64,000 bases of DNA, from assembly GCA_965197565.1 (NCBI GenBank), contig CBDANK010000003.1:434001-498000 (forward strand). Reading direction: 5' to 3'. How positions within the stretch are numbered: the stretch's first letter is position 1; every line of letters starts with the position of its first letter. Position numbers and translations under genes: made by a program. The DNA comes from G963667675 sp965197565. Lineage in GTDB: Bacteria; Chloroflexota; Dehalococcoidia; Lucifugimonadales; UBA3495. The notes under the pieces were generated by a model that saw nothing but the letters and a program-made list of their open reading frames with translations, was not told the origin of the DNA and made no database searches. Positions 20,296 to 27,586 of this stretch are shown in pieces.

Positions 20296-21720
20296 ATGCT
20301 GGATTTGATGATTCGCGGCGGCCAAGTAGTAACTCCCTGGGGGGTCGGCGACTGGGATGTGGCAATACAGGGGGAGAAGATCGTCGCGGTAGCCGCCCCG
20401 GGAACCCTTACTGAAGAGACAGTCCGCATCATTGACGCCGCCGGCAAGATCGTCGCGCCGGGCGGCATCGAGCCTCACGCCCACATATCGGCGCCGATCA
20501 TGGGCCACGGCAACCTTAAGACCGCCCCGCCGGACCAAGTAAGCCGCGCCGCTCTCTTTGGCGGCACCACCACCATCCTGGACTTCGCTATTCAGTACCC
20601 CGGCATCGACATTAACCAAGCAATCCAGGAGCGCACCTCAGTGTGGCAAGGCAATTCTTTTGCCGACTACTCCCATCACCTGATGCTGCTGGGCGAAATC
20701 CCGCCAAACGTTCTGGGCCAGCTTGGCGAAGCGGTAGCCGACGGGTTTCCTTCCGTCAAAATCTTCACGACAAATATTCGCCCCCCCTCAGTAGGAGGAG
20801 AACCGCGAATGGTGCGAATGGGACACCTTCACGACCTTATGGAGCAGATACAACGCCTCGGGGCTATGCTGTTGGTTCACTCCGAGGATGACGACATGGT
20901 CCAGCACATGTACCGGAAGCTGGCCCAGGAGGAGCGCACCGAGTGGTGGAACATGCACCTGGTGCATAGCAACGAGTCCGAGGACGTTTCTTTCCGGCGG
21001 GTCCTGCGGGTTGCCGAGTGGACCGGAGCCCCGGTCTATTTCGTTCACGTAAGCGCCAAGCAGGGGGTTGAAGCAATACAAGAGGCCCGGGCCAAGGGGA
21101 TGCCGGTATATGGCGAGACCCTCCACAACTACTGCTGCTTCAGCGCCGACAATTACCGGGAGGAAAACGGCATGAAGTACCACACCTACCCCTCCCTTAA
21201 GTCAGAGGAGGACCGGCTGTCGTTGTGGGATGGCATAGTCCGAGGCGGTCTAAACACCATGGCCACCGACGAGTACTGCACTTCCTGGGAGTTGAAGATT
21301 GCCGGCAGGACCGTCTCCGATGTTACCGGCGGCCACAACGGAGCGGAGACCCGGGTCGGGATTAGCTACAGCGAGGGCGTGTCCAAACGCGGGATGTCTT
21401 TGCAGCGTTTTGTTGACATAACCTCGGCCAACGCAGCCAAGATAATGGGCCTCTACCCGCGCAAGGGGGTCATCGCTCCGGGCAGTGACGCTGACATCGT
21501 GCTCATTGACCCGAACGTCAAAAAACGTCTGGACAAGAGCGATTTTCACATCTCCGACTACAGCATCTGGGAAGGATTTGACATTGAGGGTTGGCCGGTG
21601 ACCACCATCCTCAGGGGCAAGGTTGTGGTGGAGGACGGCGAGTTCAAGGGCGTCCAGGGTGGCGGTCGGTTTTTGCGCCGCAAGGTAGACCCGGAGTACG
21701 CCAACCGGCCAGCGTGTTAG
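20296..21720 (+). CDS. Dihydropyrimidinase / D-hydantoinase-like amidohydrolase
   Basis: Cyclic-amidohydrolase superfamily enzyme expected to open hydantoin or dihydropyrimidine rings. The binuclear metal site is readable: His61 and His63 (EPHAH), the carbamylated Lys155 (SVKIFTT), His195 (LVHSED), His251 (FVHVSA) and Asp325 (MATDEY). Two positions deviate from typical hydantoinases: Glu replaces Asp in the usual GGIDPH motif, and DEYC replaces the common DHCP after the final Asp. Substrate range is therefore uncertain; allantoinase or another cyclic amide hydrolase is possible. The start is secure: AAAGGAGG is six bases from the ATG. It is divergent from rpoBC and followed by the HEPN island. 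Confidence 0.85.
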   Translation: MLDLMIRGGQVVTPWGVGDWDVAIQGEKIVAVAAPGTLTEETVRIIDAAGKIVAPGGIEPHAHISAPIMGHGNLKTAPPDQVSRAALFGGTTTILDFAIQYPGIDINQAIQERTSVWQGNSFADYSHHLMLLGEIPPNVLGQLGEAVADGFPSVKIFTTNIRPPSVGGEPRMVRMGHLHDLMEQIQRLGAMLLVHSEDDDMVQHMYRKLAQEERTEWWNMHLVHSNESEDVSFRRVLRVAEWTGAPVYFVHVSAKQGVEAIQEARAKGMPVYGETLHNYCCFSADNYREENGMKYHTYPSLKSEEDRLSLWDGIVRGGLNTMATDEYCTSWELKIAGRTVSDVTGGHNGAETRVGISYSEGVSKRGMSLQRFVDITSANAAKIMGLYPRKGVIAPGSDADIVLIDPNVKKRLDKSDFHISDYSIWEGFDIEGWPVTTILRGKVVVEDGEFKGVQGGGRFLRRKVDPEYANRPAC

Positions 21721-21729
21721 AAGAATACT

Positions 21730-21762
21730 AATGACATCGAGATCAAAGATGGTGGTTGCGGA
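21730..21762. repeat. Orphan copy of the HEPN gene start
   Basis: 31 of 33 bases match the start of the HEPN-like genes at 22636 and 24221, including their ATG, but the similarity then stops abruptly. This looks like the scar of a third copy removed by recombination, leaving only the first ~10 codons next to the hydantoinase stop. Confidence 0.6.
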
Positions 21763-21837
21763 TCTACCTATTTACTACTTTAATAATCTGTCGGCCCGAT
21801 TAAATCTGTTGTGCCCTTTAACAAGGGGAAAAGGGAA

Positions 21838-22281
21838 ATGCCAGTCAGGAGTAAGCACACATCACAAGAACCACTCTCTGTCATAGAGAAGCACATATCG
21901 CAACTTAAGGCATACTGGTCTAAATGGCCCACTTATCTCGACGAAGGAGACCTCGAACAAGCCGGTGAAAAGGGCTGGGGTGCAGTCTCTCAACTTGTGA
22001 AAGCTGTCGCAGAATATCGAGGATGGCAACACAATAGCCACGAGAAGGTCAGAGACATCATCCTCACCTTAGCCAGAGAATCCGAGAGAGAGACCGACAT
22101 CCGCACTGGCTTCACCGCCGCAGACAAGCTCCACGGCAACTTCTACGAAATCTTCCTCCGGGACCGCGAAGATACCGAACACGCTTTTTCCCTCATCATC
22201 CCCATGATGGAAGCACTCTGGGCACTCCTTCCAAGCCGTTACACTAGGCGCCGCTCATTCACTGATTGGGCCGCTCAGTAG
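21838..22281 (+). CDS. PaREP1/HEPN-like small protein (divergent copy)
   Basis: An all-helical protein of about 147 residues related to the two downstream copies by the pattern YLDEGDLEQAGEKGWGA, a following A-x3-RGW-x4-H motif (RGWQHNSH) and a late AADKLHGNFYEIF segment. The Arg...His spacing (R-x6-H) fits the RNase-type HEPN signature R-x4-6-H; PaREP1 membership is an inference from the pattern. HEPN proteins often act as RNA-cutting toxins or as partners of nucleotidyltransferases. No MNT partner is adjacent. ATG 21838 is preceded by a purine-rich AAGGGGAAAAGGGAA tract; a GTG at 21811 is in frame. It is followed by a decayed antisense gene. Confidence 0.6.
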   Translation: MPVRSKHTSQEPLSVIEKHISQLKAYWSKWPTYLDEGDLEQAGEKGWGAVSQLVKAVAEYRGWQHNSHEKVRDIILTLARESERETDIRTGFTAADKLHGNFYEIFLRDREDTEHAFSLIIPMMEALWALLPSRYTRRRSFTDWAAQ

Positions 22282-22575
22282 TCTGCCCCTCTCTGCGCAC
22301 TCACGGTTACAGCCCGTCTGTTTCAAGGGCATAGGGTCCGGTAGACAGGTCGACCAGTCCACCGGCGCCCTTGAGTTGAATTCGACATATTGGTCGTTCA
22401 CCAGCGGCGAGGGCCAGTCAATGTCGCTGGGGGGCTCGGCCAACCGGCTGCTAATCGCCTCGTTGAGCAACTGAGGGCAGCAGTTGACCAAGACTTGCCA
22501 CCATCGACGGCTGCCCCAGTGGGCGGGTCGGTTACGGTACGAGTCATTTACACATCTGTGGGGATAGCGTTTGAC
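22255..22575 (-). pseudogene. Truncated copy of a nuclease-like gene (N-terminal fragment)
   Basis: The minus frame here encodes the same N-terminal block as the pseudogene at 23392-24160 (NRPAHWGSRRWWQVLVNC, then LLNEAISSRLAEPPSDIDWP). After DQYVEF it jumps to a short APVDWSTC segment resembling the SPVDWSAC region some 130 residues later in that pseudogene, then goes out of frame. I infer an internal deletion that joined N-terminal and central parts. No start codon is evident. It lies divergently from the HEPN gene at 22637, mirroring the second copy. Confidence 0.6.
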
Positions 22576-22850
22576 TCAATAGCACGCTCGTAACCATAAT
22601 GTTAATCAAGAAGACGGGAAATCGGATAGAGCAGCAATGACATCGAGATCAAAGATGACGGTTGCGGACCATGTCCGCACCGCCCTGGAATTCTTGGAAC
22701 ACTCAGAAAGAGAGTTCAGCAATGGCGACGAGCTCCAAGGTTCCGAAAAGCTATGGGGCGCGGCCTCGCATTCCGTGATGGCAGTAGCTATGCAACGGGG
22801 CTGGCGGTTCAGCAAGCACAACGCCAAGGTGGCGGCGGTCAACAGGCTGG
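22381..22850. repeat. Direct repeat, unit 1 (partner at 23966-24435)
   Basis: About 470 bases nearly identical to 23966-24435 at an offset of exactly 1585 bases. It spans the start of the antisense nuclease-like gene, the bidirectional intergenic region and the first half of the HEPN gene. Similarity continues more weakly to the ends of both HEPN genes. Confidence 0.8.
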
Positions 22851-23032
22851 CCCAAGAATATAGCGAGCCCTCACTGGTGTCGGAGTTCTTCGCTGCCGAG
22901 CAGTTTCACGCCAACTTCTACCACGATTTCATGGAGGATGACGTCATCGAGATGGGCCGCCCAATCGTAGAACGGTTCGTCCGCCGGATGCTGGAAATTG
23001 TGGAGGAAGAGTCGGCGGGCAATTCAGGTTAG
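22637..23032 (+). CDS. PaREP1/HEPN-like small protein, copy A
   Basis: 131-residue helical protein. The first ~70 residues are nearly identical to those of the copy at 24222; the second half diverges while keeping AEQFHANFYHDFMEDDVIE. Motifs: EREFSNGDELQGSEKLWGA, then RGWRFSKH (R-x6-H, fits the HEPN RNase signature) and a C-terminal Arg/Glu-rich helix. The function is unknown: an RNase toxin, or an antitoxin-like partner of the divergent nuclease-like gene, are both possible. The upstream region is shared with the antisense fragment at 22255-22575, suggesting a bidirectional promoter. Uneven divergence between the copies suggests recent gene conversion or selection on the C-terminal half. Confidence 0.65.
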   Translation: MTSRSKMTVADHVRTALEFLEHSEREFSNGDELQGSEKLWGAASHSVMAVAMQRGWRFSKHNAKVAAVNRLAQEYSEPSLVSEFFAAEQFHANFYHDFMEDDVIEMGRPIVERFVRRMLEIVEEESAGNSG

Positions 23033-23122
23033 CAAGTCCGAACAGCTACACCGGGTTGTCGGCGTTGTTCGGTTATGGCTTTAGCAAGTATACTGAGTGT
23101 GTCACTAACCGGAAGCTTCCCC

Positions 23123-23308
23123 ATGACCCAAGACTTTCGGATTGACCGGCTGGAAGGTGTTATTGAGAGGGTCACTGCTGAACAGAGTGAGCTTCGACAA
23201 GATATGCGGGATTTACGAAGTGACATCCGCACTCTGCTGGTGGTGAACATCGGCCTCTGGGCTACCACTATCGCCGCCATAATCGGGTTGTTCTTCAAGG
23301 GGGGATAA
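23123..23308 (+). CDS. Small coiled-coil protein with C-terminal membrane anchor
   Basis: A 61-residue protein from ATG 23123. The first ~35 residues are a charged coiled coil (IDRLEGVIERV, then LRQDMRDLRSDIRTL), followed by a ~22-residue hydrophobic segment ending in FFKGG. It resembles the protein at 63306 in architecture and, like that one, sits beside a HEPN-like gene. GGAAGC eight bases upstream is a weak ribosome site; GTG/ATG starts further upstream (from 23075) would add a non-helical extension. No function is known. Confidence 0.55.
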   Translation: MTQDFRIDRLEGVIERVTAEQSELRQDMRDLRSDIRTLLVVNIGLWATTIAAIIGLFFKGG

Positions 23309-23391
23309 CCCCCGGCAACCACTTTTTGCTCCCACTCTTTGTCGCTCTCTTACTCGACGGGTAACATGAATCTTTGCAACTTGATCCTAGC

Positions 23392-24160
23392 CTATATCGG
23401 TGTTGGATACCGGACGGGGATGGCATTCGTGTCGACGAAAACGTTGACGACATAGGCTCCAACCCACGGGTGCAGTGCGTATCCGCTTCGCGCACCTTGC
23501 CGCACTCCGAGGAATACTTCCTGGAGCCGGATGGCAGCCTGCCACTCTTTCACTGTTCCCGGCCCGTTCATCTCGGCATCGTTGAGGAAGAACACGTTGA
23601 TTAGGTGGGCGTCCAAACTATTCAATTTACGGGACCAGTAGAGATGCGATAGGTGGTTGGCATACTGGTAAAAGCAGGCCGACCAGTCCACCGGTGACCC
23701 TATACTGAGAAAGGACTTGACCGCTTCCAGGCTTTCCTGAATCCTTTGTAGCGACTGCCTCTTTGCTCCTGTTGGTCAGTTACTATCTCGGGAATATGGG
23801 CTTTCGCTTCGAGCAGCAGAATTTGCCCCTTGTCTGAGACGGCGAGTCCGCGTCCCACTGCGGCCCAAGCCTGGGCCAGAAATCGGTCAGCGGCCGGACT
23901 ATTCGCAAAAGTTCCTTGAGATACTGCGAGCTTTCCAACCGGTCGATAAATTCCTGGTCACGGTATTCGGCGTAGTGGTCGGTTGCCAGTGGCGAGGGCC
24001 AGTCAATGTCGCTGGGGGGCTCGGCCAACCGGCTGCTAATCGCCTCGTTGAGCAACTGAGGGCGGCAGTTGACCAAGACTTGCCACCATCGACGGCTGCC
24101 CCAGTGGGCGGGTCGGTTACGGTACGAGTCATTTACACATCTGTGGGGATAGCGTTTGAC
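23392..24160 (-). pseudogene. Broken PD-(D/E)XK-like nuclease gene (two frameshifts)
   Basis: Three minus-strand frames join into one recognisable protein of about 255 residues. The first part, 24160 to about 23845, reads NDSYRNRPAHWGSRRWWQVL...FWPRLGPQWDA. The second, about 23845 to 23780, reads LAVSDKGQILLLEAKAHIPEIVT. The third, about 23770 to 23392, reads RQSLQRIQESLEAVKSFL...DWSACFYQYANHLSHLYW and ends in VFVDTN. The WDA...EAK spacing resembles a PD-(D/E)XK nuclease core, but nuclease activity is inferred. The first shift is a two-base gain or one-base loss near 23845; the second lies near 23770. No standard start codon is present at the beginning. It is divergent from the HEPN gene at 24222. 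Confidence 0.7.
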
Positions 24161-24435
24161 TCAATAGCACGCCCGTAACCATAGTGTTAATCAAGAAGAC
24201 GGGAAATCGGATAGAGCAGCAATGACATCGAGATCAAAGATGACGGTTGCGGACCATGTCCGCACCGCCCTGGAATTCTTGGAACACTCAGAAAGAGAGT
24301 TCAGCAACGGCGACGAACTCCAAGGTTCCGAAAAGCTATGGGGCGCGGCCTCGCATTCTGTGATGGCAGTAGCTATGCAACGGGGCTGGCGGTTCAGCAA
24401 GCACAACGCCAAGGTGGCGGCGGTCGATCGGTTGG
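23966..24435. repeat. Direct repeat, unit 2 (partner at 22381-22850)
   Basis: Second unit of the 1585-base-spaced duplication. It contains the longer, frameshifted nuclease-like gene start, the shared intergenic region and the N-terminal half of HEPN copy B. The few differences are scattered single bases, so the duplication or conversion is recent. Confidence 0.8.
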
Positions 24436-24617
24436 CCCAAGAGTTTGGAGAAACTTCGCTGCCATCGGATTTCCTCTTGGCCGAACAGTTTCACGCCAAC
24501 TTCTACCATGGCTTCATGGAAGATGACGTCATCGAGCGGGGCCGCCAAGTCGTGGGCCGCTTTATCCGCCGCATTCTGGAAATCGTGGCACAAGAGGCGA
24601 CAGACAATTTAGTTTAG
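24222..24617 (+). CDS. PaREP1/HEPN-like small protein, copy B
   Basis: 131 residues, nearly identical to copy A over the first ~70 (including GSEKLWGA and RGWRFSKH) and divergent in the stretch after AAVDRLAQEF, before converging again on LAEQFHANFYHGFMEDDVIE. The R-x6-H spacing fits HEPN RNases. Its stop codon overlaps the end of the convergent ThDP-enzyme gene by four bases, so this island abuts the next operon without any spacer. It is likely expressed from the same kind of bidirectional promoter as copy A. Function unknown. Confidence 0.65.
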   Translation: MTSRSKMTVADHVRTALEFLEHSEREFSNGDELQGSEKLWGAASHSVMAVAMQRGWRFSKHNAKVAAVDRLAQEFGETSLPSDFLLAEQFHANFYHGFMEDDVIERGRQVVGRFIRRILEIVAQEATDNLV

Positions 24618-26254
24618 TAATACCTGGAGAACACCGGCTCCTCCCTGGTGATGATCTCCAGCACTACGGGTTGCCCGGTGCCTGAGATTTGTTGCGCTCG
24701 CTGCAGGGCTGGGGCGATCTGGTCCGGCTGGGTGATGGTCTCGGCGTGACAGCCCAGGCTGTCGGCCATTTTGGTGTAGTCGCCAGTGGTGAACTTGGAG
24801 CCGTACTTCTCTACGGCTATGGGGATGTTCTTCTCATAGCCGCCCATAGCGCCGTTGTTGATAATGACGGTTATGATGCCGATTTTGTTGCGTGACGCCG
24901 TTTCGAAGTCGGTGCCGCACATGCCCACTGCCGTGTCTCCCATGATGTTGAGGGCCGTTTTCTGCGGCGCGGCCAGCTTGGCCCCCATGATTAATCCCAG
25001 GCCGGTGCCCAACTGAGTCGAATTTCCCCAACCGATGTAGCCCCTGGGCGTGGTGGCGGTGTAGAAAGGGACCATTTGGTCCCTTGGATTCCCCGAGTCG
25101 TGGGTGACGATGCTGTTGGCTTTGTCCAAGCCCCGGTCCACTTCCCAGATCACCCGGTAGGGGCTGATGGGCACGTCATTGGAGGTGAGCCTGGGCATCC
25201 ACTCGGCCAGCCACTCCGCTTTCACCGACTTGATTTCCTCGGCCACGGCGGCATCGCCTCTTCGGCCGTTCTCGCCTTCTTGGACTTTAACCTCATCGAT
25301 TAGCTGGCGCAGCACCAGCTTGGCGTCGCCGATGATAATGCCGTCGAGGGGATACTCCCCGTTCAGATCGGTTTCATCCAGGGTGGACTGGATCATCTTC
25401 TTGCCCGCAGGCACCGGGGCGGCGGCCAGGGTTTTCTGGAAGCTGGTGCCGATGCCGAAGACCAGATCGGCCCGGCGCAAAAAGTCGCCAACGGCCTTGG
25501 TCCCGGAAATGCCCCCGGCGCCCAAGGATAAGTAGTGGTCCTCGGGAAAGCCGCTCTTTCCCAGGGTGGTGGTCATTACCGGCGCGTTGAGCAACTCGGC
25601 CAACTCCACCAGCTCGGCGGTGGCCTCCGCATAAAGCACTCCCTGGCCCGCATATATCACCGGCCGCCCGGCCCGCAGCAGCGATTGGGCCGCGCTGGCT
25701 ACGTCGCTGGGGTCGCCAGCGCTGCGATGTTTGGCCACAGGAGCGTACTGGAATTGGGATTCGTCGATCTCCCCGTTGAGCACGTCGGACGGCATTTCCA
25801 GCAGCACGGGACGGGGCCGGCCCACGCGCAAATGAGTATAAGCCCGGCGCAACATCTCCGGGATGCGCTCCGGCCGGTTAACTAAACCGGCCCACTTGGT
25901 GACGCCGGCGTAGTTGGGGCTGGCCCGAAAGTCTGAAGAGAACCCTTCGCGGTCAGTCCCTTGATGGCCCGGCAGCATCAGGATGGGAGAGGAGTCGGCG
26001 AAAGCTTGAGCCACTCCTGGGAAGGCGTTTTCAATTCCCGGACCGGACTGGACCAAGCACACTCCGGGATTTGCCCCGTTGTTGATGCGGCTGTAGCCAT
26101 CGGCCATGTTGACCGCCCCCCGCTCCATCCGGCTGATGATAGGCCGGATGCCAGCAGAAGCGGCGGCATCGATGAGTGAATTGTTGGGGAAACAAAATAT
26201 AACATCGACGCCTTCTTGTTTCAGAATGTTGGCAACGGCGGTCTCGCCTTCCAT
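24614..26254 (-). CDS. Thiamine-diphosphate dependent enzyme (acetolactate synthase-like)
   Basis: Three-domain ThDP enzyme of the acetolactate synthase/benzoylformate decarboxylase group. N-terminal pyrimidine-binding domain with the conserved Glu44 (SRMERGAVNMADGY), a central domain with FGIGTSFQKT, and a C-terminal PP domain with the Mg/ThDP motif GDTAVGMC...NN ending in the INNGAMGGY block. It is somewhat shorter than typical IlvB and has no regulatory subunit gene beside it, so a catabolic carboligase or decarboxylase is more likely than branched-chain synthesis. GGGAAGG precedes the ATG. It follows the SDR gene by 43 bases and is probably cotranscribed with it. Confidence 0.87.
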   Translation of the reverse strand: MEGETAVANILKQEGVDVIFCFPNNSLIDAAASAGIRPIISRMERGAVNMADGYSRINNGANPGVCLVQSGPGIENAFPGVAQAFADSSPILMLPGHQGTDREGFSSDFRASPNYAGVTKWAGLVNRPERIPEMLRRAYTHLRVGRPRPVLLEMPSDVLNGEIDESQFQYAPVAKHRSAGDPSDVASAAQSLLRAGRPVIYAGQGVLYAEATAELVELAELLNAPVMTTTLGKSGFPEDHYLSLGAGGISGTKAVGDFLRRADLVFGIGTSFQKTLAAAPVPAGKKMIQSTLDETDLNGEYPLDGIIIGDAKLVLRQLIDEVKVQEGENGRRGDAAVAEEIKSVKAEWLAEWMPRLTSNDVPISPYRVIWEVDRGLDKANSIVTHDSGNPRDQMVPFYTATTPRGYIGWGNSTQLGTGLGLIMGAKLAAPQKTALNIMGDTAVGMCGTDFETASRNKIGIITVIINNGAMGGYEKNIPIAVEKYGSKFTTGDYTKMADSLGCHAETITQPDQIAPALQRAQQISGTGQPVVLEIITREEPVFSRYY

Positions 26255-26297
26255 AATCCTTCCCTCGATATGTTGCAGAATATTGGTCTAGCTCAGG

Positions 26298-27056
26298 TCA
26301 GCCCCGGCCAATCAGCGGCATCTTGGTAGCCATGACGGTCATGAATTGCACATTAGCGTCCAGAGGAAGGCTGGCCATGTACACCACCGCCCTGGCGACA
26401 TGTTCCGGGTCGAACCTGGGTTCTGGCCCGATGGTCCCATTGGCTTGGGGAACTCCTTGCACCATGGCCGCCGTTGCATCCGTGGCGGCGTTGCCAATGT
26501 CAATCTGACCGCAGGCGATATTGTACTTGCGGCCATCCAGGGCCGTCGACTTGGTCAACCCGGTCATGGCATGTTTGGTAGCGGTGTAGGGCGCGGAATT
26601 GGGCCTGGGCGCCAGGGCCGAAACGGAGCCGTTATTGATGATCCGCCCGCCGATGGGGTCCTGGCTGGCCATGAGCCGGAAAGCTTCCTGGGTGCACAAA
26701 AACGCCCCGGTCAAGTTGACATCCACCACGGATCTCCACTGCTCGTAAGTAAGGTCCTCCAGCAGCACCGGAGGCGCGCCGATGCCAGCATTGTTGAACA
26801 ACAGGTCAAGACGGCCAAATTCTTGCTTGGTCCGGGTAAAGAGGCCTCGGACCAATTGGGGGGCGGTCACATCGGTGGGCGCCACCAGTGCCCTCGGGGA
26901 CGCCGGCCCGGCTTCGGCCGCGACCGCTTCCAACAACTCGGCTCTCCTGCCTGCCAGGGCAACAGCGTACCCTTCCCTTAGCAAAGCCAACGCGGTAGAT
27001 TTCCCTACCCCGCTTCCCGCCCCGGTTACGATGGCGACCTTATCCAACGGACTCAA
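26298..27056 (-). CDS. Short-chain dehydrogenase/reductase (SDR)
   Basis: Classical SDR of 252 residues. NAD(P)-binding TGAGSGVGKS near the N-terminus, FNNAGIG (NNAG motif), the catalytic Ser in NGSVSA and the YTATK Tyr-Lys pair are all in place; an Arg (AGRR) after strand 2 suggests NADP preference. The physiological substrate cannot be read off. The start is TTG 27056, since no ATG is near. It precedes the ThDP enzyme on the same strand, and the two could act in sequence on an alpha-keto or acyloin compound, which is inference. Confidence 0.88.
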   Translation of the reverse strand: MSPLDKVAIVTGAGSGVGKSTALALLREGYAVALAGRRAELLEAVAAEAGPASPRALVAPTDVTAPQLVRGLFTRTKQEFGRLDLLFNNAGIGAPPVLLEDLTYEQWRSVVDVNLTGAFLCTQEAFRLMASQDPIGGRIINNGSVSALAPRPNSAPYTATKHAMTGLTKSTALDGRKYNIACGQIDIGNAATDATAAMVQGVPQANGTIGPEPRFDPEHVARAVVYMASLPLDANVQFMTVMATKMPLIGRG

Positions 27057-27251
27057 TTGACTTCACTCCATTGACCAGCGCAATCGCGCCTGGCAAATAC
27101 TTGCCAAATTAACTCCGGGTTTCTCGGGTTTCTTCAGTGGATGTTTCTATTGCCGCTCTCCCGCTCACTGGTGATTTCTAAGGGTTCGCGAGGGCCCGCA
27201 GAGCCACAGCGGTTAGATGGTAGTTGGCCGCTGTCGGCCGCATGGGGCAGG

Positions 27252-27584
27252 CTATGGAGACCCGTAGAAACCCTCGTCGGAAAAGAAGGGCATGTCGGCG
27301 TCGCGGATTTCCCGGTGCAGCAGGCGGTCGGTGTTCAACAAGCAAGCCCTGAGCCAAAGCACCAGGATAGCCCGGTCCATCTGGTCTTTGGGGAGATGGA
27401 TGCTCCGGCCGTATTTCTCGGCCAGCCACCGGGAGTGGCCCAAGGCAAAGTATTCCTCCATGAATCTGGTGGGTTCTCCTTCGGAAGCTGCGGCCTCAAG
27501 AATCTCCAACGGCGCCTCGGAACACAATATACCGGGATGGTCCATGGCCATCCGGAGATAGTGCTGCTCCTTGGCGGGGTCCAT
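27252..27584 (-). CDS. Conserved-looking small protein of unknown function
   Basis: A 110-residue, mostly helical protein rich in Leu, Arg, Glu and His (PAKEQHYLRMAMDHPG near the start; DMPFFSDEGFYGSP at the end). It starts two bases after the stop of the NHL-repeat gene, typical of translational coupling. No motif is recognised. The helical, His-containing sequence could be a small accessory subunit of the neighbouring enzymes. The gap between it and the SDR gene (27057-27251) shows no gene. Confidence 0.6.
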   Translation of the reverse strand: MDPAKEQHYLRMAMDHPGILCSEAPLEILEAAASEGEPTRFMEEYFALGHSRWLAEKYGRSIHLPKDQMDRAILVLWLRACLLNTDRLLHREIRDADMPFFSDEGFYGSP

Positions 27585-27586
27585 GA

